Positions 35,964-46,258 of a DNA stretch of 64,000 nucleotides are shown here, piece after piece. The translations under genes were made by a program, and so were the position numbers. The stretch's first letter is position 1. Each line of letters opens with the position of its first letter. The notes beneath the pieces were generated by a model that saw nothing but the letters and a program-made list of their open reading frames with translations, had not been told where the DNA came from and ran no database searches. Source of the DNA: an uncultured Altererythrobacter sp. (GTDB lineage: Bacteria; Pseudomonadota; Alphaproteobacteria; Sphingomonadales; Sphingomonadaceae); the NCBI GenBank assembly GCA_947492235.1, contig CANLLZ010000001.1, positions 1,364,001 through 1,428,000 on the forward strand, given 5' to 3'.

Positions 35964-36356
35964 ATGAGCGAACCGAACCAGCCCCCCCGCATCCTTCTGG
36001 CCGAGGATGAAGAGGCCATGCGCACCTATCTTGTCCGTGCGCTGGAGAATGCCGGATACGAGGTCGATTCGGTCGATCGCGGGACTCTGGCTGTGCCGCT
36101 GCTGGAAGATTCGCATTACGATCTCCTGCTGTCCGACATTGTGATGCCGGAAATGGACGGGATCGAGCTTGCCCAGAAATGCAACGAGATCAGCCCCGCG
36201 ACGCAGGTGATGTTCATCACCGGCTTTGCCGCCGTTTCTCTGCGGGCCAGCGCCGATCAGCCGCGTGCAAAGGTGCTTTCCAAGCCCTTCCACCTGCGTG
36301 ATCTGGTGATGGAAGTGGACCGCGTTTTTCAGGATCGCAAGGAAGCCTCGCTTTAG
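35964..36356 (+). CDS. cpdR: CpdR single-domain response regulator
   Basis: Stand-alone receiver domain of 130 residues with no output domain. The acidic pocket is in LLAEDEEAMR, the phosphorylated Asp is Asp58 (LLLSDIVMP), the switch Thr is Thr86 and the Lys is Lys107 (LSKPFH). The sequence resembles CpdR, which in Caulobacter, when unphosphorylated, primes ClpXP to degrade cell-cycle proteins and is silenced by phosphate from CckA through ChpT. The kinase CckA is encoded about 11 kb away in this window, which supports the naming. Confidence 0.88.
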   Translation: MSEPNQPPRILLAEDEEAMRTYLVRALENAGYEVDSVDRGTLAVPLLEDSHYDLLLSDIVMPEMDGIELAQKCNEISPATQVMFITGFAAVSLRASADQPRAKVLSKPFHLRDLVMEVDRVFQDRKEASL

Positions 36357-36436
36357 AACCGATTGCACCTTGCGTGCGCGCCGGGTCGCGGCTAGATGCG
36401 CGTTCCGCTTCCAAGGAGGCGGATATTCGATGGTGC

Positions 36437-36511
36437 GGGCGTATAGCTCAGTGGTAGAGCACTGTATTGACATTGCAGGGGTCGGGAGTTCAACTCTCTC
36501 TACGCCCACCA
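36437..36511 (+). tRNA. tRNA-Val (anticodon GAC)
   Basis: The 75-base sequence folds into a full cloverleaf: acceptor GGGCGTA/TACGCCC, D arm GCTC/GAGC, anticodon arm CTGTA/TGCAG with loop TTGACAT (anticodon GAC), T arm GGGAG/CTCTC with loop TTCAACT, and an encoded CCA end. It reads GUC and GUU valine codons. It lies alone between cpdR and an NAD(P)-binding protein gene. I see no integrase or att duplication beside it. Confidence 0.96.
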
Positions 36512-36671
36512 TCGAAACATTTTTTGCCTCAAGCGCCGACGGTCGCATCCGCTCCCTAGGCTAGCGCGCCACAGGGCGCGGCGGCCAGTCGGCCTTTGGC
36601 TGCCGCGACCAAGCGGCTCGCGCACTCATCTTCAAACCGGCACAATTACGCTGCCGGTGCGTTGAGGCCCC

Positions 36672-37361
36672 ATGAAAATATGTCTTCTCGGCCCCGGCGG
36701 CGATACCGGCAAACACATCCTTCATCAGGCACTGGAGCGCGGCCACAGCGTCCGCGGCGTGGAGCGCGAGGATCCCGGCGACCTGTCCGACCATCCCGAT
36801 TTCGAACCACGCGAAGCCGATATCCTCGCCGATGACCTGACCGAAATCGTGGCCGGGTGCGATGTGGTCATCTCGGCGCTGGGTCTCGGGCGCGACCTGC
36901 AGACGTTGGCCGACCCTCCCCCGCTTTATACCGAGGGCGCAGTGCGGATCGTCGAAGCCATGCGCGCTGCCAAGCTGAAGCGGCTGGTGGTCATCTCCGC
37001 CGCATTTGCCGCGCGCGACGCCAATGTGCCGCTGTGGTTCCGCGCCGCGACCCTGCCGCTTACCGGCATATTCCGCCAGATGGCCGCGATGGAGCGCGTG
37101 CTGCGCGCTGCCGACGATATCGAGTGGACAGCCGTGCGCCCGGGCTGGCTGCTCAACCGTGACCACACGGGGGACTTCGAGGTATCGGAAACAGGATTGC
37201 CCGATACCACCTTGCGCACTCGGCGCACCGACCTTGCGCACTTCATGCTCGACTGCGCGGAAAAAGACCTCTGGGTGAAACAGACCCCTTTCATCGCCCG
37301 GCGCGAAGCGCTGCACCTGGAGACCCCGCCCGCCCTGATGGAAGAAATATTGCCGATCTGA
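36672..37361 (+). CDS. NAD(P)H-binding atypical SDR protein
   Basis: Protein of 229 residues with a Rossmann fold starting at the N-terminus (MKICLLGPGGDTGKHILHQAL), the GxxGxxG-like loop of the NmrA/biliverdin-reductase B branch. RLVVISAAFAARDANVP marks the fourth strand. No Tyr-x3-Lys catalytic pair is clear, so it is an atypical SDR, either a reductase with an unknown substrate or a redox sensor. The ATG at 36672 starts exactly at the first beta strand. It lies 118 bases before icd, on the same strand. Confidence 0.78.
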   Translation: MKICLLGPGGDTGKHILHQALERGHSVRGVEREDPGDLSDHPDFEPREADILADDLTEIVAGCDVVISALGLGRDLQTLADPPPLYTEGAVRIVEAMRAAKLKRLVVISAAFAARDANVPLWFRAATLPLTGIFRQMAAMERVLRAADDIEWTAVRPGWLLNRDHTGDFEVSETGLPDTTLRTRRTDLAHFMLDCAEKDLWVKQTPFIARREALHLETPPALMEEILPI

Positions 37362-37479
37362 TCCGCGCGGGCACCCGGCCCTCCCTTGCGCCACACACCC
37401 CCTCTGCTAAAGCCCCCAGCAATCGAAACACACCCGGCACGCCCGGGCAAAAAACACCCGATAAGAGGCACCTTCCGAA

Positions 37480-38694
37480 ATGGCGAAAATTCAGGTCAAA
37501 AATCCCGTTGTCGAGCTTGATGGCGACGAAATGACGAAGATCATCTGGCAGTGGATCCGCGAGCGGCTGATCCTGCCCTATCTCGACATCGACCTGAAAT
37601 ATTACGACCTCTCCATCGAGAAGCGCGACGAAACCGACGACCAGATCACCATCGACGCAGCCAATGCGATCAAGGAACACGGCGTCGGTGTGAAATGCGC
37701 GACGATCACGCCCGATGAAGCCCGCGTCGAGGAATTCGGCCTCAAGAAAATGTGGCGTTCGCCGAACGGTACCATCCGCAATATCCTCGGCGGCGTCGTC
37801 TTCCGCGAACCGATTGTGATCGACAATGTGCCGCGTCTGGTTCCCGGCTGGACCGATCCAATCGTGGTCGGCCGCCACGCCTTCGGCGACCAGTACCGCG
37901 CAACCGACACGCTGATCCCGGGCGCCGGCAAGCTGCGCCTCGTTTTCGAAGGCGCGGACGGCAAGAATATCGACCTCGAAGTGTTCGAATTCCAGTCGAG
38001 CGGCGTCGCCATGGCGATGTACAACCTCGACGATTCGATCCGCGACTTTGCCCGCGCATCGATGAATTACGGTCTGGACCGCGGTTGGCCGGTTTACCTG
38101 TCGACCAAGAACACAATCATGAAGGCCTATGATGGGCGTTTCAAAGATCTGTTCGAGGAGGTCTTCGAAGTCGAATTCAAGGAAAAATTCGAGAAGGCGG
38201 GCATTCATTACGAGCACCGCCTGATCGACGACATGGTTGCCGCTGCGATGAAGTGGAACGGCAAGTTCGTGTGGGCCTGTAAGAACTACGACGGCGATGT
38301 TCAGTCCGACACCGTGGCTCAGGGCTTCGGTTCGCTCGGCCTGATGACCTCGGTTCTGATGACGCCCGATGGCGATGTCGTGGAAGCGGAGGCCGCACAC
38401 GGCACCGTGACCCGCCACTATCGCCAGCATCAGGAAGGCAAGGCGACCAGCACCAACCCCATCGCCTCCATCTTCGCATGGACGCGCGGCCTGATGTATC
38501 GCGGCAAGTTCGACGAAACACCCGAAGTGGTGAAATTCGCCGAGACGCTGGAGCGGGTCTGCATCGAAACCGTCGAAAGCGGCAGCATGACGAAAGATCT
38601 CGCCCTGCTGATCGGCCCGAACCAGAACTGGCTCACGACCGAGCAGTTCTTCGAGGCAATTGTCGAAAATCTCGAAAAAGAAATGGCGGCGTAA
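37480..38694 (+). CDS. icd: Isocitrate dehydrogenase (NADP), type II
   Basis: Citrate-cycle enzyme of 404 residues converting isocitrate to 2-oxoglutarate. The sequence ([44 protein letters not shown]) belongs to the dimeric, eukaryote-like type II subfamily usual in alphaproteobacteria and not the E. coli type. The segment [17 protein letters not shown] is the conserved NADP-binding stretch. It is a separate transcription unit or leads into the next gene, 26 bases downstream. Confidence 0.95.
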   Translation: MAKIQVKNPVVELDGDEMTKIIWQWIRERLILPYLDIDLKYYDLSIEKRDETDDQITIDAANAIKEHGVGVKCATITPDEARVEEFGLKKMWRSPNGTIRNILGGVVFREPIVIDNVPRLVPGWTDPIVVGRHAFGDQYRATDTLIPGAGKLRLVFEGADGKNIDLEVFEFQSSGVAMAMYNLDDSIRDFARASMNYGLDRGWPVYLSTKNTIMKAYDGRFKDLFEEVFEVEFKEKFEKAGIHYEHRLIDDMVAAAMKWNGKFVWACKNYDGDVQSDTVAQGFGSLGLMTSVLMTPDGDVVEAEAAHGTVTRHYRQHQEGKATSTNPIASIFAWTRGLMYRGKFDETPEVVKFAETLERVCIETVESGSMTKDLALLIGPNQNWLTTEQFFEAIVENLEKEMAA

Positions 38695-38720
38695 GAGCCA
38701 GCTGAAAAGGGGCCGCCACT

Positions 38721-40370
38721 ATGGCGACCAAATCAAAGGCCCGGCTGGAAGTCCGGCAAGCGCAGGCGGGCGACGTCCGCGCCATCGCCGATCTCGTGCG
38801 CCGGGCCTATAGCGAACTGCCCGCCTACACCCATGGCGAAATTCGCGGGCAGCTGAACAATTATCCCGAAGGCTGTTTTGTCGCCAAGCTTGACGGCAAG
38901 CTGGTTGGTTATTGTGCCTCAATGCGTCTTTCGGAACGCGTCGCATTTTCCAATGGCAATTGGGACGAGATCACTGGCAACGGCTTCGGCAGCCGTCACA
39001 ACGCCACCGGCGCCTGGCTGTATGGCTACGAAATGTGCGTCGATCCCAAGACGCGTGGGACACGTATCGGGCGCAGGCTGTATGAAGAACGCCGCGCTCT
39101 GGCGGAGCGGCTGGAGCTGGACGGGATCGTCTTTGGCGGCCGGATGCCGGGCCTTGCACGGGCGATGCGCCGCAAGACCAATCGCGCCGATACGCCCGAA
39201 GAATATCTCCAGATGGTGCTGGACTCCAAAATCCACGACCCTGTCCTGCGCTTCCAGCTGGCCAATGGCTTCGAACCGCAGGGGATCATCGAAAGCTATC
39301 TGCCGGAAGACAAGCAGAGCAAGGCGTTTGCTGTGCGGATGGTCTGGCGCAACCCCTATGTCGACAGCGACGCGCCGAAGAAGCACCGCGTGCCCCGCGA
39401 CGTCGAAAGCGTGCGCATCGCCACCTGCCAATTGCAGGCCCGCGCGGTCACCGGCTTCGACGAGTTTATGAAACACGTCGAATATTTCGTCGACGTCGCA
39501 GCGGATTACGAGGCGGACTTCATAGTCTTTCCCGAGCTCTTCACCCTCATGCTCCTAAGTGCCGAGGAAGAAGAGCTGAGCCCGATGGAAGCCATCGAAG
39601 CCTTAAGCAAATACACGCCGAAAATCCGCACCGCCCTCAGCGAGATGGCGCTCAATTACAACATCAACATCATCGGCGGCTCGCACCCCACGCGGCTCGA
39701 CGACGGCGACATTCACAACATCGCCTATGTCTGCCTGCGCGATGGATCAATCCATTCTCAGGAAAAGATCCACCCGACCCCGAACGAGGCCTATTGGTGG
39801 AATATCAAGGGCGGCGACAGCATCGACGCAATCCAGACCGATTGCGGTCCGATTGGCGTGCTGATTTGCTACGATAGCGAATTCCCGGAGCTGGCCCGCC
39901 GACTGGTGGACGAAGGCGCGCGGATTATCTTCGTGCCGTTCTGCACCGACAGCCGTCAGGGATATATGCGCGTGCGATATTGCGCGCAGGCTCGCGCCAT
40001 CGAGAACCAGTGCTATGTCGTCATGTCCGGCAATGTCGGCAACCTGCCCAATGTCGGCAATATGGACATCCAATACGCGCAAAGCTGCATTCTGACGCCG
40101 TGCGATTTCCCCTTTGCCCGCGACGGTATAGCTGCCGAGGCCAGCGAAAATGTCGAGACACTGACGATCAGCGACGTCAATCTGGCCGATCTCAGCTGGG
40201 CCCGCGCGGAAGGCACGGTGCAAAACCTCGCAGACCGCCGGTTCGATCTGTACCGCATCGAGTGGGACAAGCGCGTCGGCCAGATCAGCCCGAGGATCGG
40301 GGAAAGCATTGGTGACGATGCTGATGGCGAGAGCCAGCCTATGGGCCGCCATTCGCCCGGTGGAGGATAA
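38721..40370 (+). CDS. Fusion of GNAT acetyltransferase and nitrilase-type amidase
   Basis: Protein of 549 residues in two parts. Residues about 8-190 are a GNAT N-acetyltransferase (acetyl-CoA loop around VDPKTRGTRIGRRLYEER). Residues about 230-520 are a carbon-nitrogen hydrolase with Glu272 (FPELFTLML), Lys349 (QEKIHPTPNE) and Cys383 (LICYDSEFPE), so the catalytic triad is complete. Such fusions occur in several Proteobacteria, where the two activities may act on one amide or amine metabolite. The substrate is unknown. It follows icd by 26 bases. Confidence 0.87.
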   Translation: MATKSKARLEVRQAQAGDVRAIADLVRRAYSELPAYTHGEIRGQLNNYPEGCFVAKLDGKLVGYCASMRLSERVAFSNGNWDEITGNGFGSRHNATGAWLYGYEMCVDPKTRGTRIGRRLYEERRALAERLELDGIVFGGRMPGLARAMRRKTNRADTPEEYLQMVLDSKIHDPVLRFQLANGFEPQGIIESYLPEDKQSKAFAVRMVWRNPYVDSDAPKKHRVPRDVESVRIATCQLQARAVTGFDEFMKHVEYFVDVAADYEADFIVFPELFTLMLLSAEEEELSPMEAIEALSKYTPKIRTALSEMALNYNINIIGGSHPTRLDDGDIHNIAYVCLRDGSIHSQEKIHPTPNEAYWWNIKGGDSIDAIQTDCGPIGVLICYDSEFPELARRLVDEGARIIFVPFCTDSRQGYMRVRYCAQARAIENQCYVVMSGNVGNLPNVGNMDIQYAQSCILTPCDFPFARDGIAAEASENVETLTISDVNLADLSWARAEGTVQNLADRRFDLYRIEWDKRVGQISPRIGESIGDDADGESQPMGRHSPGGG

Positions 40371-40444
40371 CGCGGCAGATAAGCACGGCGGATAGCGCCG
40401 GATAAGCCGTATGAACCGCACGCCGCACCGGCTATAGCGCGTCC

Positions 40445-42217
40445 ATGGCCGGTGAACTTTCCCTCTCCCCGATGTTGTCGGATGCGCTCGTCATTCTCGG
40501 CGCTGCGGGGATTGTTATTCCGGTCTTCTCACGTTTTCGCATCACACCGGTGATCGGGTTCATCCTGATCGGCATTCTCGTCGGGCCGTTCGGTCTGGGC
40601 AAGCTCACTTACGAAATAGAGTGGCTCAAACACATAACCATAACCGATCCGGAGGCGCTTGCGCCTTTTGCCGAGTTCGGGATTATCCTGCTGCTCTTCA
40701 CCATCGGGCTGGAGCTGAGCTTCAACCGGCTGTGGCAGATGCGGCGGCTGGTGTTCGGCCTCGGATCGCTGGAACTGCTGATTGGCGGTGCCTGCATCGC
40801 CATCGTGCTGTCCATGATGGGCCAGTACTGGACCGGCGCAATGGCGCTGGGTCTGGCCCTCGCGATGTCATCCACGGCCATCGTGCTGCCCATATCGGGC
40901 ACGTCTTCTCCTGTCGGGCGCGCGGCGCTTTCGATGCTGCTGTTTGAAGACATCGCCATTGTGCCGATCATTTTCATGTTGGGTGCGCTCGCCCCGTTTG
41001 CGCAGAGTGACGGTCTGACAGGACTGGTCGACACGCTGTGGCAGGGCGGACTCGTTGTGATCGCGCTGCTTGTGGTCGGGCGCGTCGCCCTGCCCCGCCT
41101 GTTCGCGCAGGCCGCCCGCACGAAAAGCCCCGAACTGTTCCTCGCCGCCAGCCTGCTGGTGGTGATCGGCGCCAGTCTGGCCACAGCACTTGTCGGCCTC
41201 TCCCCCATCGTCGGCGCGCTGATTGCCGGGCTGCTGATCGCAGAAACCGAATATCATTCCGAAGTCGAAAGCATCATGGAGCCTTTCAAAGGCCTCGCGC
41301 TGGGTGTGTTCCTGATCACCGTGGGCATGAGCATCGACCTGCTGAGCATCTGGGACAATCTGTTCGCCATCCTGTCCGCGGTGGTGCTGGTGCTGGTCTT
41401 CAAGGCGCTGCTGACCGGCATTCTCCTGCGCAGCATGGGCGCGCGCCGTAGCACTGCGACCGAGACCGGCATTCTGATGGCCAGCCCGTCCGAGACGACA
41501 CTGATCGTCATCTCCACCGCCGGCACAGCCATGTTGATCCAGCCTGGCACAGCGCAATTCTGGCAGATCGTCACCGCCATCGGGCTGACCATCACACCCC
41601 TGCTGGCCATGCTCGGCCGTGCGGTGGGCCGCCGGGTTGAGCCTATCCCGGAGCTGGAAGAGGACGACAGCGGCGAACCGAAAGTCATCATCATCGGCGC
41701 GGGCCGGGTTGGCCGCCTGATCGCCGATATGCTGGGCCGCCATGACCGCCCCTATGTGGCGCTCGATTCCAATGCCGATCTGATCGAGGATGCCCGCCGC
41801 GAAGGTTTCCGCGCGACGTTTGGCGATGCGGCGCGCGGCAATGCGCTGGACCGGCTGGGCATCGACAATGCCGCCGCTGTCGTTTTGACGATGGACGAGC
41901 CGGTGCTGGCCGAGCGTCTGACGCAGAAGCTGCGCAAGGCGCATCCGGATTTGCTGATCGTTTCGCGCGCCCGCGATGCAGAGCACGCGGCAACATTGTA
42001 CCGCGCGGGGGCCAGCCATGCGGTGCCGGAAACGCTTGAAAGTTCGCTCCAGCTATCGGAGGCAGTGCTGACCGATATCGGCGTGGCGGTGGGCCCGGTG
42101 ATCGCCTCTATCCACGAGAAACGCGACGAATTTCGTTCGCAAATTCAAAAGGGCGGCGAGCTGGAGAGCAAGCCGAAACTGCGCACATCGACCGTCAGCG
42201 CGCCTTCGTCCGGCTAG
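40445..42217 (+). CDS. CPA2 family cation:proton antiporter with TrkA-N domain (KefB-like)
   Basis: Membrane protein of 590 residues. The first 400 residues hold about 12 helices of the Na+/H+ exchanger fold (GFILIGILVGPFGLG, LFTIGLELSF, SSTAIVLPI, AGLLIAETEYHSEVE). After a linker, residues about 410-530 are a TrkA-N/RCK nucleotide-binding domain (VIIIGAGRVGRLIADML). KefB/KefC proteins exchange K+ for H+ under thiol stress; here the ion and gating ligand are inferred. No ancillary KefF/G reductase is adjacent. Confidence 0.87.
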   Translation: MAGELSLSPMLSDALVILGAAGIVIPVFSRFRITPVIGFILIGILVGPFGLGKLTYEIEWLKHITITDPEALAPFAEFGIILLLFTIGLELSFNRLWQMRRLVFGLGSLELLIGGACIAIVLSMMGQYWTGAMALGLALAMSSTAIVLPISGTSSPVGRAALSMLLFEDIAIVPIIFMLGALAPFAQSDGLTGLVDTLWQGGLVVIALLVVGRVALPRLFAQAARTKSPELFLAASLLVVIGASLATALVGLSPIVGALIAGLLIAETEYHSEVESIMEPFKGLALGVFLITVGMSIDLLSIWDNLFAILSAVVLVLVFKALLTGILLRSMGARRSTATETGILMASPSETTLIVISTAGTAMLIQPGTAQFWQIVTAIGLTITPLLAMLGRAVGRRVEPIPELEEDDSGEPKVIIIGAGRVGRLIADMLGRHDRPYVALDSNADLIEDARREGFRATFGDAARGNALDRLGIDNAAAVVLTMDEPVLAERLTQKLRKAHPDLLIVSRARDAEHAATLYRAGASHAVPETLESSLQLSEAVLTDIGVAVGPVIASIHEKRDEFRSQIQKGGELESKPKLRTSTVSAPSSG

Positions 42218-42280
42218 GCAGAGCGGAGATTTTCGGACCTCTTCCACGCGCCAGGCATTGGTAGGGGAAGGAGAAAATCG

Positions 42281-42451
42281 ATGTCCAACCCCGACCCTAC
42301 CAAGCCGACCCCGAACAAGAAAAAGTTCAAGCCGCAGAACGTGGCGGACCCGCAATCGACCATCGAACCGCCAAGCCGCAACCCGGCAAAGCCGTCCGAC
42401 ACAGGCGGGCAGGATATTCCGCGTGGAAGCGAGCCGGAAACCCGCCGCTAA
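42281..42451 (+). CDS. Small Pro/Lys-rich protein of unknown function (56 residues)
   Basis: A short frame from ATG to TAA, with GGAG and an A-rich spacer (GGGGAAGGAGAAAATCG) ahead of the ATG, an excellent ribosome binding site. The product begins MSNPDPTKPTPNKKKFKP and ends RGSEPETRR. It is rich in Pro, Lys and Asn and has no hydrophobic segment, so it should be disordered and cytosolic. I do not recognise it. It sits between the antiporter and the convergent alaS gene. Confidence 0.65.
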   Translation: MSNPDPTKPTPNKKKFKPQNVADPQSTIEPPSRNPAKPSDTGGQDIPRGSEPETRR

Positions 42452-42490
42452 TTCTGGCCGCAAGGCTCCGGCAGACGCCGAGCCCGACTG

Positions 42491-45139
42491 TCAGCCGGCG
42501 AGGACCGCTCGCACCGCGTCGAGCGCCTTGTCGGCCTGGCCACCATCAGGCCCCCCGCCCTGCGCCATATCGGCCCGGCCACCGCCGCCTTTACCGCCCA
42601 AAGCTTCGACGCCCGCGCGAACCAGATCGACCGCGCTGAACCGGTCGGTCAGATCGTCGGTGACGCCGACAGCAATAGATGCCTTCCCTTCCAACGTCGC
42701 GACAATGACGATCACCGCGCTTCCGTTCAACTTCTTGGCGTCGTCAATCGCGGATCGCAGATCCTTCGGATTGTATTCTTGCAAAACCCGTCCAAGGAAC
42801 GGGATGCCATTCACAAAGGACAAACTTTCCGCATCGACGGAACCTTTGCCGCCCAAAGCAACGGCTCTCTTCGCTTCATCAAGGTCTCTCTGCAATTGCT
42901 TGCGCTCTTGCTTCAGTTGCGAAGCTTTGGTCACGGGATCTTGGGATACGCCCAATACCTCTTCAACAGCGATAAGCGTGCGGTATTTTTCCATCAACCA
43001 CTGACGTGCAGCTTCACCCGTCAATGCCTCAATTCGTCGGACTCCCGAGGAAACTGAAGCCTCGTTGATGATAATGAACAATCCAATATCGCCTGTCGCA
43101 TTCACATGCGTCCCGCCGCAGAGTTCGACCGAATAGTTTCGCCCGTCTCCCCCAGCGCGGCCCATGGAAAGCACGCGCACCTCGTCGCCATATTTCTCGC
43201 CGAAGAGCGCCAGCGCGCCAGCCTCAACGGCGTCGTCGGGCGTCATTAGGCGGGTGGTGACACGTTCGTTCGCGCGAATTTCGGCATTCACGTCTGCTTC
43301 TATCGCCGCAATGTCCCCATCGGACAAAGGCTCGGGATGACTGAAGTCGAACCGCAAGCGGTCTTCCGCCACCAGCGACCCCTTCTGCGTGACATGTCCG
43401 CCAAGCCGATTGCGCAGGGCAGCATGCAACAAATGCGTCGCCGAATGGTTCGCCTTCACCCGGTCGCGCCGCTCGGCATCGACCTGCAGATGCACCACAT
43501 CGCCCACCGCCAGAGCGCCGCTGGTAATCCTCGCGCTCTGCGTGTGCAGGCGGCCGAGCGGTTTGCCGGTATCGGTTATGTCGGCAGATAGACCGTCCGC
43601 GCCGGTGATGGTCCCGGTATCGCCCTGCTGGCCGCCGCTTTCGCCGTAGAACGGGGTCTGGTTGGTCAGAACGACCACCTCGTCCCCGGCCTCGGCCCGC
43701 TTGATTTCAGTGCCGTTTTTGACCAGCGCCACCACGCGCCCCTCGCCGCTGGTGGCGGTGTAGCCGGTGAATTCGGTCGCTCCCTCGCGCTCGGCAATGT
43801 CGAACCAGACCTGACTGTCGGCCGCTTGTCCGCTGCCCTTCCACGCTGCGCGGGCCGCCTCTTTCTGGCGCGCCATGGCGGCATCGAAGCCCGCGCGATC
43901 AACCCCGATGCCGCGGTCGCGCAAAGCATCCTCGGTCAGATCATAGGGGAAACCGTAGGTGTCGTAGAGCTTGAACGCGACTTCGCCGTCGAGCTGGTCG
44001 CCGCTACCCATTGTGCCTGTCGCATCGTCGAGCAGGCGCAAGCCATTTTCCAAGGTCTGGCGGAAACGGGTTTCCTCCCGCTCCAGCGTTTCCTCGATCA
44101 GCGGCTGTCCCCGCGCGAGCTCGGGGAAAGCCTGCCTCATCTCGGCCACCAGAGTGGGCACCAGACGATGCATCAGCGGGTCCTTCGCGCCCAGAATATG
44201 CGCATGGCGCATGGCCCGCCGCATGATCCGGCGCAGGACATAGCCGCGCCCCTCGTTGGAAGGCAGAACCCCGTCGGCGATCAGGAAGCTGGTCGAGCGC
44301 AGATGGTCAGCAATGACGCGGTGGCTGGCCTGCCGCTCGCCCTCGGCTTTCACATCCAGTAAACCTTCCGACGCGCCGATCAGCGTCTTGAAAGTGTCGG
44401 TATCGTAATTGTCGTGCTCGCCCTGCATCACGGCGGCGATGCGTTCGAGACCCATGCCGGTGTCGATGTTCTTGTTTGGCAGGTCGCCGATGATCTCGCC
44501 GCCACGCTGCTCGTGCTGCATGAATACCAGGTTCCACACTTCCACGAACCGGTCGCCATCCTCGTCGGGCGATCCCGGTGGGCCTCCGGCGATATGCTCG
44601 CCATGATCGTAGAAGATTTCGGAACACGGGCCGCACGGGCCATCATCGCCCATCGCCCAGAAGTTATCCGACGTGGGGATACGGATGATGCGCTCTTCCG
44701 GCAGGCCGGCGATCTTGCGCCACAGACCGAATGCCTCGTCGTCCGTGTGGTAAACGGTAGCCGTCAGACGCGCGGGATCGATGCCCCATTCCTTGGTCAG
44801 CAGCGTCCACGCATGCTCGATCGCCTGATCCTTGAAATAATCGCCAAAGCTGAAATTGCCGAGCATCTCGAAGAAAGTGTGGTGGCGCGCGGTGTAACCG
44901 ACATTGTCGAGATCGTTGTGCTTGCCCCCTGCCCGAACGCACTTCTGCGAGCTGGTGGCGGTTTGCGCGGGCGGCGTTTCCAGCCCGGTGAATACGTTTT
45001 TGAACGGCACCATGCCGGCATTGACGAACATCAATGTCGGATCATTGTGCGGCACAAGCGGTGCGCTGGGCACTTCGCGGTGGCCCGCAGCTGCGAAGTG
45101 ATCGAGGAAGCTGCGGCGGATGTCGTTGGTCGATTGCAT
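42491..45139 (-). CDS. alaS: Alanyl-tRNA synthetase
   Basis: Class II synthetase of 882 residues. The aminoacylation domain starts at [13 protein letters not shown], the editing domain has the zinc motif [12 protein letters not shown] and CGGTHV, and the C-terminal DHHA1 and C-Ala domain follows. The start is the ATG of MQSTNDIRR, the usual N-terminus; an ATG 13 codons upstream is unlikely. The stretch 42781-43020 has 126 G+C of 240 (52 %) while 43321-43380 has 38 of 60 (63 %); this part codes for the C-terminal region and may be a recombined segment. Confidence 0.96.
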   Translation of the reverse strand: MQSTNDIRRSFLDHFAAAGHREVPSAPLVPHNDPTLMFVNAGMVPFKNVFTGLETPPAQTATSSQKCVRAGGKHNDLDNVGYTARHHTFFEMLGNFSFGDYFKDQAIEHAWTLLTKEWGIDPARLTATVYHTDDEAFGLWRKIAGLPEERIIRIPTSDNFWAMGDDGPCGPCSEIFYDHGEHIAGGPPGSPDEDGDRFVEVWNLVFMQHEQRGGEIIGDLPNKNIDTGMGLERIAAVMQGEHDNYDTDTFKTLIGASEGLLDVKAEGERQASHRVIADHLRSTSFLIADGVLPSNEGRGYVLRRIMRRAMRHAHILGAKDPLMHRLVPTLVAEMRQAFPELARGQPLIEETLEREETRFRQTLENGLRLLDDATGTMGSGDQLDGEVAFKLYDTYGFPYDLTEDALRDRGIGVDRAGFDAAMARQKEAARAAWKGSGQAADSQVWFDIAEREGATEFTGYTATSGEGRVVALVKNGTEIKRAEAGDEVVVLTNQTPFYGESGGQQGDTGTITGADGLSADITDTGKPLGRLHTQSARITSGALAVGDVVHLQVDAERRDRVKANHSATHLLHAALRNRLGGHVTQKGSLVAEDRLRFDFSHPEPLSDGDIAAIEADVNAEIRANERVTTRLMTPDDAVEAGALALFGEKYGDEVRVLSMGRAGGDGRNYSVELCGGTHVNATGDIGLFIIINEASVSSGVRRIEALTGEAARQWLMEKYRTLIAVEEVLGVSQDPVTKASQLKQERKQLQRDLDEAKRAVALGGKGSVDAESLSFVNGIPFLGRVLQEYNPKDLRSAIDDAKKLNGSAVIVIVATLEGKASIAVGVTDDLTDRFSAVDLVRAGVEALGGKGGGGRADMAQGGGPDGGQADKALDAVRAVLAG

Positions 45140-45223
45140 GGTGGTGAGCGAATTAGGCGCTGGCGGCGCGCGCGACAAGCGGTGAGTGCATGAAGCTGAA
45201 GAGCCGAGCCGCTCTAGGCCCGA

Positions 45224-46051
45224 TCATGCAGGGGCCTTCGCGCTGACGAGCCACGCCCCTGCTTTCATCAAGACCATGCTTCCATCGCGGTGCTGGGCAA
45301 GCAAGGCGCGCAGGTCCTCGGAAAATTGCGCACGTTCGGCTGCATGCAGTTGCGCCGCAGCGCGTGCCGCGGGACCGATCGACAAAAAGAACGAATGCGC
45401 ATCCTCCACCGGATCATCGCCTGTTCCGGCCACATAGGGATAATCGAAGCTTTCAAACTCGACATCTTCCCAACCGGCGCGCTCCATCATCGCGCGGGTG
45501 CGTTTCGCGTCGGCAAAGGCGAAGGGCCCCGGCCCTGCGGGTTGAGAAGAGGAACCGCCGGGCACCAGAGCGGAAAGCTCGGCGGCCCAGGCATTTTCGG
45601 AGACACTGCGGAAACAGCTGAATACGAGGTGCGCGCCAGGCGCAGCGCTTTCGCGCATATTGGCGAACGCCGCCTGCGGGTCGTCAAAAAACATCACGCC
45701 GTGACGGGAAACGATAAGGTCCGGCGCCTGATCGGGTGACGGGGGAACCCAACTTGCGGCGTCGGCCATTTCGAACGAAACGTTTGCCCGCTTTTCCCCG
45801 CGCTGTTTGGCCACTGCGATGAGCGTTTCGCTGATATCGATGCCATGGATACTCGCACCGGTATGGCCCCTGGCAAGCGCGAGCGAGATCTCTCCCGCGC
45901 CGCAGCCGACATCGAGTGCCCGGGAAAAACCGCCCTCGCTTGCAAGACCCAGCAAACGGTCGGTCAATGCGGAGAAGCTGCGGTCGGTGCGCGACCATTC
46001 GCTGGCCCAGCTTTCGCCGACACGGCCTTGCCAGTCGCTCTTATCAGTCAT
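45224..46051 (-). CDS. Class I SAM-dependent methyltransferase
   Basis: Protein of 275 residues with the SAM-binding motif ALDVGCGAGEISLALA (about residues 47-62) and IHGIDISETLI. The post-motif VSRHGVMFFDDPQAAFANM is of the ubiquinone/UbiE-like methyltransferase clan. The substrate is unknown. The start is the ATG of MTDKSDWQGR; an ATG three codons earlier is in frame. It lies between recA and alaS on the same strand but without obvious operon overlap. Confidence 0.8.
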   Translation of the reverse strand: MTDKSDWQGRVGESWASEWSRTDRSFSALTDRLLGLASEGGFSRALDVGCGAGEISLALARGHTGASIHGIDISETLIAVAKQRGEKRANVSFEMADAASWVPPSPDQAPDLIVSRHGVMFFDDPQAAFANMRESAAPGAHLVFSCFRSVSENAWAAELSALVPGGSSSQPAGPGPFAFADAKRTRAMMERAGWEDVEFESFDYPYVAGTGDDPVEDAHSFFLSIGPAARAAAQLHAAERAQFSEDLRALLAQHRDGSMVLMKAGAWLVSAKAPA

Positions 46052-46168
46052 GCTTCGCAATCATTGCAGTCGTATCCTGTCCATCGGCCGTCGCGGCCTA
46101 GACGCCATTGAGGCCTAAGCCAAGGTTCCAGCAACTGCTATGACGGCAGGTGCGATAAGCCAAAGAAA

Positions 46169-46208
46169 AGCCGGCGCGAAGCCCCCATTCTGGAGCACCG
46201 CGCCGGCT
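46169..46208 (-). terminator. Probable terminator of recA
   Basis: On the minus strand, 51 bases after the recA stop, a perfect ten-pair stem (AGCCGGCGCG with CGCGCCGGCT, loop of 20 bases) is followed by TTTCTTT directly after the last arm. Position and U-rich end fit an intrinsic terminator. Confidence 0.75.
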
Positions 46209-46258
46209 CATCCCTTTAAACCAGCGCCGCCCGGCGGACAGCGCATAATCGTGGAAAC

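Noticed and set aside
36437-36671. tRNA-Val as an integration site
   Set aside because: No integrase and no repeat of the tRNA 3' end are seen downstream.
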